A stretch of DNA of 64,000 nt, from contig CAUBIC010000001.1 in NCBI GenBank assembly GCA_958435945.1, positions 124,001-188,000 on the forward strand. Reading direction: 5' to 3'. The DNA is from an uncultured Collinsella sp. Lineage in GTDB: Bacteria > Actinomycetota > Coriobacteriia > Coriobacteriales > Coriobacteriaceae. Below, in pieces: positions 1-8,658 of the stretch (the stretch's first letter is position 1; each line of letters begins with the position of its first letter). Position numbers and translations under genes: made by a program. Below the pieces are notes generated by a model that worked only from the letters and a program-made list of their open reading frames with translations, had not been told where the DNA came from and made no database searches.

Positions 1-41
1 GGGGGATTCGCATGCGGCCGACAGGGGGTATGCGGCAAAAG

Positions 42-1463
42 TTAGGCCATGAGCAGGCCGGTCTCCGCGACGTTCTTATACCAGTACGCGCTCGCCTTGG
101 GATAGCGCTTCTGGGTCTCAAAGTCGATGTAGAACAGGCCGTAGCGCTTGTTGTAGCCGTTGGTCCAGGAGAACTGGTCCTGCAGCGACCACACAAAGTA
201 ACCGTCGACGTTTACGCCGCCGTCGATTGCCTTGAGGATCCATGCGAGATGCTGACGCATGTAGTCGATGCGAGGGGCGTCGTCGATAAAGCCGTCCTCA
301 AAGTCGTCCTTATAGCCCATGCCGTTCTCAGTGATGTAGATCTTCTTGTAGTTGGGGTAATCGTTCTTAATGCGGAGCAGCAGGTCGTACAGGCCCTCGG
401 GATAGATGATCCAGTCCCAATCGGTGGTGGGTACGCCTTCGCGCACGCATGACTCGCCCACGCCCTTGAGGAACCAGCGAGAGGAGCCCTTGTCGCCGGT
501 GCCATTGTGGTTGATGTCGTTTTCGCCCTCGGCGGCACGCAGGAACTGGCACTTGTAGGTGTTGACGCCCAGGCAATCGTTGTAGGGGAGCGCGGCGGTC
601 AACGCGGCGATGTCCTCGTCGCGGACATCGAGCTCGCCGCCGGCGATATGGGCCAGCTTGGTCGCAGCCTCCATGGTGTCGGCTGCATAGTGGCCGCGGA
701 AAGTGGCGTCGAGCACCCAGCGGTTGTTGATGACGTCGGCCATGCGGGCGGCCTCGCAGTCGGCGGCGCTGCTGGGGTCGAGGGGATACTTGGGCTCCAG
801 GTTCTGGACAATGCCGATCTCGCCCTCAAAGCCGCCCTCATGGAAGGCGACGACAGCCTTGGCGTGGGCCACCATCATGTTGTGCATGAGCTGGAAGGCC
901 TTGTCCAGGCGATACTTCTCGCCGTGCGGCCAGTTGCCGACGATAAAGCTGCCTTCGGCGGTCGCGGGAATCTCGTTAAAGGTAAACCAGTGCTTGACCT
1001 CGGTGAACTCGGCAAAGCAGAACTTGGCGTACTCGACAAAGGCATCGATGGTCGTGCGCGTCAGGAAACCCTCGCCGCCGTCCTGGTAGAAGACCTCGGG
1101 CGTGTCAAAGTGATCGAGCGTGACATAGGGGATAACGCCAGCTTTGTTGCAGGTGGCAAAAAGCTCGTGATAGAAGGCGACGCCCTCGGGGTTAATCTCA
1201 CCGGTGCCGTTGGGGAAGATGCGGCTCCAAGCGATGGAGACGCGAATGCCGTTAATGCCGAAGCGCTGGCACAGGTCAATATCGACCGGGTACTTGTTGT
1301 AGAAATCGCTTGCGGGGTCAGGGGAGAAGCGACCCTGAGCAGCCAGGAAATCGTCCCAGGGCACTTTGCCCTTGCCGTGCGTGCGGGTCTCGCCCTCAAC
1401 CTGGTAAGCGGCGGTGGCGCCGCCAAACACAAAGCCGTCGGGGAATTGCATGGGGTTGGTCAT
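42..1463 (-). CDS. lacG: GH1 6-phospho-beta-galactosidase, cassette 1
   Basis: This 473-residue cytosolic enzyme is predicted to hydrolyse lactose-6-phosphate to glucose and galactose-6-phosphate. Full GH1 length is present, with the acid/base Glu164 in TFNEI and the nucleophile Glu379 in ITENG. Ser432, Lys439 and Tyr441 in FSWTNGYNKRYG match the phosphate-binding triad of 6-phosphoglycosidases. Trp433 directly after the serine is the residue known to favour galacto- over gluco-substrates in LacG. It is the second gene of a minus-strand operon after the EIICB gene. The start has an AAAGGA ribosome site. Family and phosphorylated substrate are firm; the exact sugar is inferred. Confidence 0.93.
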   Translation of the reverse strand: MTNPMQFPDGFVFGGATAAYQVEGETRTHGKGKVPWDDFLAAQGRFSPDPASDFYNKYPVDIDLCQRFGINGIRVSIAWSRIFPNGTGEINPEGVAFYHELFATCNKAGVIPYVTLDHFDTPEVFYQDGGEGFLTRTTIDAFVEYAKFCFAEFTEVKHWFTFNEIPATAEGSFIVGNWPHGEKYRLDKAFQLMHNMMVAHAKAVVAFHEGGFEGEIGIVQNLEPKYPLDPSSAADCEAARMADVINNRWVLDATFRGHYAADTMEAATKLAHIAGGELDVRDEDIAALTAALPYNDCLGVNTYKCQFLRAAEGENDINHNGTGDKGSSRWFLKGVGESCVREGVPTTDWDWIIYPEGLYDLLLRIKNDYPNYKKIYITENGMGYKDDFEDGFIDDAPRIDYMRQHLAWILKAIDGGVNVDGYFVWSLQDQFSWTNGYNKRYGLFYIDFETQKRYPKASAYWYKNVAETGLLMA

Positions 1464-1497
1464 GAGTCATCCTTTCTGTGGGATACGAATAGGGAGA

Positions 1498-1524
1498 GGT
1501 GCCCGAACTGGGGATCCGGGCACC
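1498..1524 (-). repeat. Intercistronic hairpin lacE1-lacG1
   Basis: Arms GGTGCCCG and CGGGCACC enclose an 11-nt loop between the two genes of cassette 1. There is no U-run, so it is more likely an mRNA processing or stability element than a terminator. Confidence 0.6.
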
Positions 1525-1538
1525 AACAGAGGGAGGAA

Positions 1539-3317
1539 CTAGTCGAGGTTCTCGCGGAGCCACTTGATGGCGCCAGCGGGGTCGCGAGTAAGGTCGATAT
1601 ATTCCTTACCGCGCGGGGCGAGCAGCTTAATGCCCAGACGATCGGTGTCGGCCTTCATGTCGTTGTAGTAGCTACGAACCTGCGGGGCGAGCACGATGAC
1701 GTCGTACTGATCCATGATGGCAGTGTGCTGGCCATAAGCACCGGCAGAGGAAGCGATGTTCTCTCCGGTCTGTGCGGCACCTTCCTTGATGGCGTTGGCA
1801 AGCATGGCAGAGGTGCCGGCGCCGGCGCACAGGACGAGGACCTTCAGGCCATCGACATCTTTCTTGGCGGATGCATCGGCAGCGGGCTCGGGCTGATCGG
1901 CGACAGGCTTGCTGTCGGCGGCAGCGGCGGTCGTCTCGACGGAAGCGGTGGTCTGCTCGACAGCGGGCGCAGAGGCGTTGGCGGCGATGGCAACGGCACC
2001 ATTGGACTCGAGACCCAGCTCGGCGGCGCGCTCGGCCTCCTGGTCGCAGAGCAGCTTATCGTATGCCTTCAAGAACGGCAGGTAGATGATGGCGTCCAGC
2101 AAGATGATAATCGCGACAAATACCAGGGCAATAAGCTGGAAGTTCGTGGTGATGAAAATGCCGATGGGGGCGGGGGTGGCCCACGGCACCACGAAGGAGA
2201 AACCGTTCATGCCCACGTTATCGATAAAGAACTTGGCAACACTCACGTTGACGCAGCCGGCGGTAACAAAGGGGATGAGCATGTAGGGGTTAAGGATCAT
2301 CGGCGCGCCAAAGAGCAGCGGTTCGTTGACGGCGAAGGCAACAGGAACAATCGAGGCCTTACCGACGGCTTTGAGCTGCTTGGACTTCATAAAGAGAATC
2401 AGCAGAAGCGGCACGATGAACGTGGCGCCGGTGCCGCCGAACTCGCCCACGAGCGACATGTTAAAGGTGAGGGAGTGGGCGGGGTGACCACCGGCCAGCA
2501 GAACCTGCAGGTTCTCGGCCTGGTTGGCAAGACGGATGGGGTCGATGCCCGGCTGGACGATCGAGGGGCCGTGGACGCCGATGAACCAGAAGAATGCGGT
2601 GGCAGCCTGGATAAGGATAAGGCCAGGATAGGTTTCTGCAGCGGTAAAGAGCGGGGAGAGCAGTTTAATAAGCAGCTCAGAGAACGGAACGCCCATGAGG
2701 TTGCGCACGACGACATCGATGATGCCGCAGATGATGACGGCGCCGCCAAAGGGGATGATGTCGCGGAAGTTCTGAGCGATGGCGCCCGGGACCTCCTTGG
2801 GCAGCTTAATGGTCAGATCGCGCGAGACGCAGAACTTATAGACCCACACGGTAATGAACGCGGCGATATAGGCCGAGAACAGACCGCGCGTACCCATGCT
2901 GGTGCAGTCGAAGACCGAAAGCTCGGAGCCGTTGAACTTGGTGGTGAACTGCGTAACGGCGAGCAGCAGCATGCTGCACTGGGCGGCCACCATGGTGGAG
3001 CCGTCGTTGAGCACCTTGCCGGCGGGCATGCGACGGTTCATGGAAGCCGTAAAGTTCTTGGCAGTGGTGCCGGCGACCATGATGCCCATAACGCCCATGG
3101 TGAAGTTGTACAGCTTGTTGCACCAGTCGATGAGCGGTTGGGGCAGCGTGATGCCGACTACGCCGGGAAGGGTGGCGATCAACAGGAAGATCGAAGAGGT
3201 GAGGACGATGGGCATGCACCCAAGGAATCCGTCCTTGATGGCCTGGAGGTAGATGTTCCTCGAGATCTTCTCAAAGAACGGTTGATGCTTTTCGAGCATC
3301 TTTACGATGGCGTCCAT
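1539..3317 (-). CDS. lacE: PTS lactose-family EIICB, cassette 1
   Basis: This 592-residue membrane protein transports and phosphorylates a beta-galactoside. The N-terminal part (about residues 1-430) is a multi-spanning EIIC of the lactose/cellobiose family, with the conserved GVHGPSIVQPGIDP region. An Ala/Thr-rich linker of about 55 residues follows. The C-terminal EIIB carries the phosphoryl-accepting Cys497 in VLVLCAGAGTSA. EIIA is not fused; the only EIIA gene in the window is lacF at 14806. It is first in its operon, with AAAGGAG before the ATG and a divergent LacI regulator upstream. Lactose as substrate is inferred from the lac gene context. Confidence 0.93.
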   Translation of the reverse strand: MDAIVKMLEKHQPFFEKISRNIYLQAIKDGFLGCMPIVLTSSIFLLIATLPGVVGITLPQPLIDWCNKLYNFTMGVMGIMVAGTTAKNFTASMNRRMPAGKVLNDGSTMVAAQCSMLLLAVTQFTTKFNGSELSVFDCTSMGTRGLFSAYIAAFITVWVYKFCVSRDLTIKLPKEVPGAIAQNFRDIIPFGGAVIICGIIDVVVRNLMGVPFSELLIKLLSPLFTAAETYPGLILIQAATAFFWFIGVHGPSIVQPGIDPIRLANQAENLQVLLAGGHPAHSLTFNMSLVGEFGGTGATFIVPLLLILFMKSKQLKAVGKASIVPVAFAVNEPLLFGAPMILNPYMLIPFVTAGCVNVSVAKFFIDNVGMNGFSFVVPWATPAPIGIFITTNFQLIALVFVAIIILLDAIIYLPFLKAYDKLLCDQEAERAAELGLESNGAVAIAANASAPAVEQTTASVETTAAAADSKPVADQPEPAADASAKKDVDGLKVLVLCAGAGTSAMLANAIKEGAAQTGENIASSAGAYGQHTAIMDQYDVIVLAPQVRSYYNDMKADTDRLGIKLLAPRGKEYIDLTRDPAGAIKWLRENLD

Positions 3318-3418
3318 AGAGCTCCTTTGCTGCTCGATGCGCGATGCATGTGGATGGAACTGGTCGTCGATGGATGGTCAGGACTGCCCGGAAACCTTCC
3401 TGCTTAAGGAAGGCATTG

Positions 3419-3463
3419 CGAAATGACAACGTTGTCATTTCGTTAATGACAACGTAAGACATT
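3419..3463. promoter_or_regulatory. Operator pair for the cassette 1 LacI regulator
   Basis: A perfect 24-bp palindrome lies at 3419-3442 (half site CGAAATGACAAC). A second, partial site, TAATGACAACGTAAGACAT, follows at once at 3445-3463. The central CG and the position between divergent lacE and lacI genes are typical of LacI-family operators. Confidence 0.8.
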
Positions 3464-3489
3464 TTTGGAAGAGCAACAAGGATATACGG

Positions 3490-3519
3490 GTGAGCGGTCG
3501 ATATTGTTCGGTAAACGGT
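3490..3519. promoter_or_regulatory. Tandem 9-mer activator-like site, 21-bp spacing
   Basis: GTGAGCGGT at 3490-3498 and GTAAACGGT at 3511-3519 form a direct repeat with a 21-bp period. On the minus strand it reads ACCGTTTAC then ACCGCTCAC toward lacE1 and lies upstream of the LacI operators. It is one of at least seven such pairs in the window. Confidence 0.65.
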
Positions 3520-3592
3520 TGATTTATCAATCAGGCAGGTAGTGTATGCTAGAACGCAAAAAACAAGCGATGCATAACCGACTGGAGAAGTA

Positions 3593-4603
3593 GTGGCAAC
3601 GATGGACAAGAAAAATGTCTCAATGAACGATGTGGCAGTTGCCGCGGGCGTTTCTCTCAAGACGGTGTCGCGCGTGATCAACGAGCCCGATAGCGTGCGC
3701 GAGTCGACGCGCGATAGGGTCCATTCCGCAATGGAGGCGCTCGGGTTTCGAACCAACTTTGCCGCGCGTTCACTCAAGTTGGGCCGTTACGGGTGCATCG
3801 GCGTGGTGATGTTCCACTTGTCGGGCGGCGCCGTGGACATGATTGACGGTATCGCAGATGCCGCCGAAGAGCGTGGTTTTGCGCTTACGATGATCAAAAA
3901 GCGGGCGGGGGAGAAGATGACCCTTGCCGATGCTGCGCGTAGGATGTCGCAGCTTCCCGTCGACGGCATGATCTTCAACCTGCGTCAGATGGTCGATGAC
4001 TTTGATACCTTTGAGGCGCCGAAAGACCTCAAGACGGTGATTATCACGCCGATGGAACATCCTACCTGCTCTACCGTTAGTGACGATCAAGAGGGTGGTG
4101 CGCGCATGGCGTGCGAGCACTTCTTAAATCGCGGGCACAAGAACGTGTATTTCGTCTCTGGTAAGAAAGAGTCGCTGTCGAGCCAGTGCCGTATGAAAGG
4201 TTGGCGTGCGGCACTCGAGGCGCGTGGCATTGAGCCGCCCGAGCCTCTGCAAGGCGATTGGAATGCGGATAGTGGCTATGCCGCGGGCCTTGCGCTTGCC
4301 GATAAACCCGATTGCACGGCGGTCCTCGCTGCTAACGACTGCATGGCAAACGGCGTGATGATGGCTCTGCGTGACAGAGGGCTCAGGGTGCCCGACGACG
4401 TGTCCGTGATCGGCTTTGACGACGAACTCTACAAGACGATTCCCAACTCGATTCTGACGTCAGTGAAGTTTCGCCACCGCGAGCTGGGCATCCGTGCGCT
4501 TAACGAGGTCGTCGCAGGTCTGGAAGCCCCGAGCTCCAGAAGCCGTACGCTTGTGTCGGGCGTGCTGGTCGAGCGTTCCAGCGTGAAGGACCTGCGGGCG
4601 TAG
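3593..4603 (+). CDS. LacI-family repressor, cassette 1
   Basis: This 336-residue regulator has an N-terminal LacI helix-turn-helix (SMNDVAVAAGVSLKTVSRV) and a periplasmic-binding-protein-like effector domain to the C terminus. The recognition helix carries Leu-Lys at the specificity positions, unlike the other four LacI proteins here. It is divergent from the EIICB gene and likely represses it through the palindrome at 3419-3442. The start is probably GTG at 3593, 5 nt after GGAG; an ATG at 3602 is the alternative. The effector is presumably a sugar phosphate but is not determined. Confidence 0.92.
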   Translation: MATMDKKNVSMNDVAVAAGVSLKTVSRVINEPDSVRESTRDRVHSAMEALGFRTNFAARSLKLGRYGCIGVVMFHLSGGAVDMIDGIADAAEERGFALTMIKKRAGEKMTLADAARRMSQLPVDGMIFNLRQMVDDFDTFEAPKDLKTVIITPMEHPTCSTVSDDQEGGARMACEHFLNRGHKNVYFVSGKKESLSSQCRMKGWRAALEARGIEPPEPLQGDWNADSGYAAGLALADKPDCTAVLAANDCMANGVMMALRDRGLRVPDDVSVIGFDDELYKTIPNSILTSVKFRHRELGIRALNEVVAGLEAPSSRSRTLVSGVLVERSSVKDLRA

Positions 4604-4617
4604 ACGTGCTCGGCCTG

Positions 4618-4846
4618 TTCGTCTAAATCTGTAATAGGTAGGGCCGAAAATCTCAGCTAGATGTTACAGATTTAGACAATTCGGTCCAGCTTATTCCGTT
4701 TGTCTCGATCTGTAACAACTAGACGGTCAAAAGTGGTCTACATGTTACAAATCGAGATTGTTCGGCCCGGGCCGCCCGTTCGTCTAAATCTGTAACAGCT
4801 TGGACCGAAAAACTCGGCTAGATGTTACAGATTGAGATGAACAGGA
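4618..4846. repeat. Array of three TCTGTAACA hairpin repeats
   Basis: Three imperfect inverted repeats of about 60 bp lie at roughly 4618-4680, 4700-4760 and 4777-4846. Each has arms close to TCTAAATCTGTAACA and its complement. Copies 1 and 3 share a loop with GGACCGAAAA; copy 2 has AGACGGTCAAAAG. They fill the space between the lacI stop and the terminator of the converging lacE2 gene. Two more copies are at 9704-9854. Confidence 0.8.
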
Positions 4847-4861
4847 GGACGGGTGCGGTCT

Positions 4862-4905
4862 AAACAAAATGGCCCGCGCATCACACATCGATGCACGGGC
4901 CATTT
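4862..4905 (-). terminator. Terminator of the lacG2-lacE2 operon
   Basis: On the minus strand a stem AAATGGCCCG / CGGGCCATTT is followed by TTTTGTTTA, 33 nt after the lacE2 stop. Confidence 0.8.
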
Positions 4906-4937
4906 ATTGTCTGCGAGCGGCAGGTGGTGTCAGCGTC

Positions 4938-6698
4938 TTATGCCTCGAGGTTTTCCTCGATCCAGGCGACGGCACCCTTGGGATCCTTAGTGAGGTCGAT
5001 GTACTGTTTGCCCTTGGGCGACAGCAGCGTGATGCCCAGGCGGTCGGTGTCGGCCTTCATCTCGTTGTAATAGGTGCGAACCTGCGGAGCCAGGACGATG
5101 ACGTTGTACTGGTCCATGATGGCGTAGTGGCTGCCGTAGGCACCGGCGTTGGCGGTAATGTCGATGCCCAGCTCGTCGGCGCCTTCCTTAAGCGCGTTGG
5201 CGAGCAGTGCAGAGGTGCCGGCGCCAGCGCACAGAACCAGAACCCTCAGATCCTTGCCCTTAAGGGCGGACGGAGCTGCGGAGGCCTCGGTGGCAGAAGC
5301 GGTCTCGACAATAGGAGCCTCAACGGCGGGGGCGGCAGCGGTCTTGACGGCCTTGGTCTCCTCGGCCTCTTCTTCGGCCAGGGTCTCGGCCTCCTGCTTG
5401 CACAGGACGTTGTCGTAGGCCTTGCAGAACGGGTAGTAGATCAAGAAGTCAACGACCAGCAGGACGACAACCAGGACCAGAGAGATCGGCTGGAAGTTGG
5501 TGTCGATGAAGGTGCCGATCGGTCCGGGGAGTGCCCACGGCATGGCATAGATAAAACCGTTCATGCCCAAAAAGTCGATGAAGAACTTACCAATGAGGAC
5601 GTTGGCCACGGGGGCAAACAGGAACGGGATCAGGAAGTACGGGTTGAGGATGATGGGCGCGGCGAACAGCAGCGGCTCGTTGACGGCGAACATCACGGGT
5701 ACGACAGAGGCTTTGCCGACGGCCTTGAGCTGCTTGGAGCGCATAAAGAGCAGGAAGATGATCGGGACAATGAACGTGGCGCCGGTGCCGCCGAGTTCGC
5801 CGATGTAGTTACCGAAGTTCTCGGTCAGGGCGAGGGCGGGGTGACCGCCGGCCTGCAGCGTGGCGAGGTTGGTGGTGATGTTGCCAAACAGCGCGGCGTT
5901 GAGGGCAGGCTTAACGACCGAGGGGCCGTGGATGCCCATGAACCAGAACAGCGGGATCATGAACCAGATGAGGGCGAGGCCGGCGTAGGAATCGGCAGCG
6001 GCGAACAGCGGGCTCACCAGCGTGGAGATGACGTTGGCAAACGGGACGGCCAAGCAGGTGCGGCAGATAACGTCGATGACGGCGACAAACAGGATGGAGA
6101 AGCTGAAGGCGAAGATGTCGCGGAAGTTCTGGGCGATGGCGCCGGGGACTTCTTTGGGCAGCTTGATGGTGATGTCTCGCTTAATGCAGAAGGCATAGAT
6201 GTTGACCGTGGCAAATGCGGCGACAAAGGAGCTCAGTAGGCCCTTGGTGCCCATGTTGTCGGTAAAGAACACCGAGGCATCGGCGCCGTCGATCTTGGCA
6301 CTCGTCTGGGTAACGGCCAAGATGAGCATAGCGCACATGGCGGCGACCATGGTGCTCGTGGCGTTGATGGCCTTGCCGGCAGGCATGCGGCGGTTCTTGG
6401 AGCCGGTCAGCGCGCTTGCGGTGGTGCCGGCGACCATGATGCCCACGACGCCCATCGTGAAGTTGTAAACCTTGTTGCAGAAGTTCACGACGTCGACGTT
6501 CCACCAGTCGGGCAGCGTAAAGCCGCCGACCGTGGCGACAACGCCCGGCAGGGTCGAAATAAGCAGGAAGACAGAAGAAGACAGGATGATGGGCATTGCT
6601 GCCAAAAAGCCGTCTTTAATGGCCTGAAGGTAGATGTTCTTAGAGACCTTGTCGAAGTACGGCTGACCTTTCTCCAAGAACTTAACGATCGATTCCAT
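4938..6698 (-). CDS. lacE: PTS lactose-family EIICB, cassette 2
   Basis: This 586-residue EIICB is a paralogue of the protein at 1539-3317. It has an N-terminal membrane EIIC domain with the GIHGPSVVKPALNA region, an Ala/Glu-rich linker, and a C-terminal EIIB with Cys490 in VLVLCAGAGTSA. It is the second gene of its operon, after lacG2, so gene order is the reverse of cassettes 1 and 3. GAGGAG precedes the ATG. It must borrow EIIA from elsewhere, most simply LacF at 14806. Its own sugar preference among beta-galactosides cannot be read from sequence. Confidence 0.93.
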   Translation of the reverse strand: MESIVKFLEKGQPYFDKVSKNIYLQAIKDGFLAAMPIILSSSVFLLISTLPGVVATVGGFTLPDWWNVDVVNFCNKVYNFTMGVVGIMVAGTTASALTGSKNRRMPAGKAINATSTMVAAMCAMLILAVTQTSAKIDGADASVFFTDNMGTKGLLSSFVAAFATVNIYAFCIKRDITIKLPKEVPGAIAQNFRDIFAFSFSILFVAVIDVICRTCLAVPFANVISTLVSPLFAAADSYAGLALIWFMIPLFWFMGIHGPSVVKPALNAALFGNITTNLATLQAGGHPALALTENFGNYIGELGGTGATFIVPIIFLLFMRSKQLKAVGKASVVPVMFAVNEPLLFAAPIILNPYFLIPFLFAPVANVLIGKFFIDFLGMNGFIYAMPWALPGPIGTFIDTNFQPISLVLVVVLLVVDFLIYYPFCKAYDNVLCKQEAETLAEEEAEETKAVKTAAAPAVEAPIVETASATEASAAPSALKGKDLRVLVLCAGAGTSALLANALKEGADELGIDITANAGAYGSHYAIMDQYNVIVLAPQVRTYYNEMKADTDRLGITLLSPKGKQYIDLTKDPKGAVAWIEENLEA

Positions 6699-6806
6699 AG
6701 TTCACGCTCCTCTTTGCATGAAATCTTAATGGCATGGACGTTGAAAACCTATATGGTCTCCCGCTTGCTAAAAGCCCGGGTGCAGGCGGGGTCGGTCCCA
6801 GGGGGA

Positions 6807-6853
6807 GAGAGGGGAGCGGCTGGGTTTGTATCGCATAGGGCCGCTCCCCTCTC
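6807..6853 (-). repeat. Intercistronic hairpin lacG2-lacE2
   Basis: Perfect 14-bp arms GAGAGGGGAGCGGC and GCCGCTCCCCTCTC enclose a 19-nt loop between the two genes of cassette 2. No U-run follows. It may set the relative expression of the two genes. Confidence 0.7.
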
Positions 6854-6874
6854 GGGGGAAAGCGAGGCGATGCG

Positions 6875-8323
6875 CTACTGCGCGTCCGCCATAGTGTCGG
6901 CGAGCTCCTTGTACCAGAGTGCCGACTGCTTGATGTAGCGTTTTTGCGTGTCGAAGTCGATGTAGAACAGGCCGTAGCGCTTGTTATAGCCGTTGGCCCA
7001 CGAGAACTGGTCCTGCAGGCTCCAGATAAAGTAGCCCTGGACGTCGACGCCCTCGGCGCGCGCCCGGAGCACCTTCTCCATGTGCTGGTCGACAAAGTCG
7101 ATGCGCTCGGGATCGGCGACGATGCCGTTTGCGTCGGGCTCGGGGTCCTTGTGGCCCAGGCCGTTTTCGGTGATATAGATGACGGGGAGGTTGGGATAGG
7201 TGGCGCTGATGTGCTTGAGCGTGTCGTAGAGGCCTTGCGGGTAGATGAGCCAATCCCAGTCGGTGGTGGGGATACCCGGCATATCGACCTGCTGCCCGAC
7301 GCCCTTAAACTTAAAGCACGAGGTGCCCTTGTCTCCGGTGCCGTTAAAGCTGTTGGTGGACTCGCCATCGTAGGCGGCGATAAACGCCGACTGATAGTAG
7401 TTGAGGCCGAACATATCGTTGCGGGGCGCCGCCTTGGCGAGCTCCTCCATGTCGCTGTCCTCAACCGTAAGCGTGGCGTTGTTGGCACGCAGAATCTCGT
7501 TGATGAGTGAGAGGGTGCGCGCGGAGTAGTGACCCAGGAAGGCGCCGTCCATGATGAAGTCGGTGTAGAAGGCGTTGTACAGGTCGGCGGCGTGCTGGTC
7601 GGCGGGCGAGTCTGTGGCAGGATATGCCGGCGTCAGGACGTTGACCATGCCAATGCGTCCGCCCAGGTGCTCGGTCTCGTCAAGATCCTTATACAGGTTG
7701 ACGGCGCGGGCGTGGGCAACGAGCTCGTTGTGCTGGCTCTGGATGCCGCTCGTCACATCAAAGTGATGGTTGGGCGGGAAGTTGCCTTGGATGTATTGGG
7801 AGTGCGAGAGGCTGATGAGCTCGTTGATGGTGAACCAATTCTTGACCTCGCGGAACTCGCGGAAGCAGAACTCGGCATAGCGCACATAGGCGTCGACGGT
7901 CTTGCGGTTGAGCCAGTCGCCCTGGTTGAACAGGGCGGCGGGGGAGTCAAAGTGATGCAGGGACACATAGGGCTCGACGCCATACTTTTTGCAGCAGGCG
8001 AACAGCTCGTGGTAGTGCTTAACGCCCTCGGCGAGGGGCTCGGCATCGTCGCCGTTGGGGAAGATGCGGGTCCAGGCGATGGACACACGGATGGCGTTGA
8101 GTCCATGCTCGGCAGAAAGGCGGATATCCTCCTCGTAGCGGTTGTAGAAATCACTGGCCGGGTCGGGCAAAAAGCGACCCTGGGCGACAAGGTAATCGTC
8201 CCACATGGTCTTACCCTTGCCTGCCACCTTCGTGGAACCTTCCGTTTGGTACGCGGCGGTTGCGGCGCCCCAAACAAAGCCCTTCGGCAGCTGCTGTACG
8301 CGGTTTAGCAAAGACATATGCAT
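6875..8323 (-). CDS. lacG: GH1 6-phospho-beta-galactosidase, cassette 2
   Basis: This 482-residue GH1 enzyme has the acid/base Glu in TINEL, the nucleophile Glu in ITENG, and FSWANGYNKRYG with the Ser/Lys/Tyr phosphate-binding triad and the LacG-type Trp. It cleaves a phosphorylated beta-galactoside in the cytosol. It is first in its operon, 176 nt before lacE2. Two ATGs are possible: 8323, and 8317 which has better spacing from GAGGG. It is clearly more diverged from the other two LacG copies than they are from each other, with a different N terminus and extra residues, so it may handle a different substrate. Confidence 0.92.
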   Translation of the reverse strand: MHMSLLNRVQQLPKGFVWGAATAAYQTEGSTKVAGKGKTMWDDYLVAQGRFLPDPASDFYNRYEEDIRLSAEHGLNAIRVSIAWTRIFPNGDDAEPLAEGVKHYHELFACCKKYGVEPYVSLHHFDSPAALFNQGDWLNRKTVDAYVRYAEFCFREFREVKNWFTINELISLSHSQYIQGNFPPNHHFDVTSGIQSQHNELVAHARAVNLYKDLDETEHLGGRIGMVNVLTPAYPATDSPADQHAADLYNAFYTDFIMDGAFLGHYSARTLSLINEILRANNATLTVEDSDMEELAKAAPRNDMFGLNYYQSAFIAAYDGESTNSFNGTGDKGTSCFKFKGVGQQVDMPGIPTTDWDWLIYPQGLYDTLKHISATYPNLPVIYITENGLGHKDPEPDANGIVADPERIDFVDQHMEKVLRARAEGVDVQGYFIWSLQDQFSWANGYNKRYGLFYIDFDTQKRYIKQSALWYKELADTMADAQ

Positions 8324-8438
8324 ACACCCTCTCGTCTCGCTGTTCGATATTGTGCGTTTGCGCTCAGGAGGCTCCCTGGTTAGCGTTCAGCGGTGAAAAA
8401 GCCCGATAAACACTATCTTAAAATGATTAGAACCAAAA

Positions 8439-8477
8439 TGAGCACGTGAACATTTGACAATGAGCACGTTAACATCC
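8439..8477. promoter_or_regulatory. Two operators for the cassette 2 LacI regulator
   Basis: TGAGCACGTGAACATTT (8439-8455) and TGAGCACGTTAACATCC (8461-8477) are direct repeats between divergent lacG2 and lacI2. They lie just downstream of a TATACA minus-strand -10 candidate, as expected for repression. Confidence 0.75.
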
Positions 8478-8515
8478 GGCTGGGATGTATAGAAACAAAA
8501 CAACTTCAAACAGCT

Positions 8516-8545
8516 GCGAACGGTTGTATTTGTTCGGTAAGCGGT
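8516..8545. promoter_or_regulatory. Tandem 9-mer activator-like site, 21-bp spacing
   Basis: GCGAACGGT at 8516-8524 and GTAAGCGGT at 8537-8545 repeat with a 21-bp period. The second unit is preceded by TTTGTTCG, almost as in cassette 1 (ATTGTTCG). Confidence 0.65.
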
Positions 8546-8550
8546 TTTGA

Positions 8551-8580
8551 TTGACAGAAGTTTTCATGTTGTGGTATATG
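8551..8580 (+). promoter_or_regulatory. Promoter of lacI2
   Basis: TTGACA at 8551-8556 and TATATG at 8575-8580, 18 bp apart, read toward the regulator gene and start 6 bp after the tandem 9-mers. Confidence 0.5.
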
Positions 8581-8592
8581 GCTCGGGTATCA

Positions 8593-8609
8593 TGAGCACG
8601 TTATCGATG
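8593..8609. promoter_or_regulatory. Promoter-proximal operator of lacI2
   Basis: TGAGCACGTTATCGATG repeats the core of the two sites at 8439-8477 and lies just downstream of the lacI2 promoter, suggesting autorepression and possible looping. Confidence 0.55.
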
Positions 8610-8658
8610 TATGTACGATGCGCCATGGGCGCGGGGAATAGTTGGGAAGCAGGTTAGC

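Noticed and set aside
507..3407. A 966-codon plus-strand open frame across cassette 1, and similar long frames at 4869-6239, 9985-11415 and 11653-12912.
   Set aside because: They are antisense to well-supported lacG and lacE genes and read as repetitive Gly/Val/Ala/Asp-rich protein, the usual shadow of high-GC coding sequence. No ribosome sites or known domains.
4618..4846. A CRISPR-like array of three spaced repeats.
   Set aside because: The units are palindromic hairpins of about 60 bp with conserved loops, spacers are not of constant length, and there are no cas genes.
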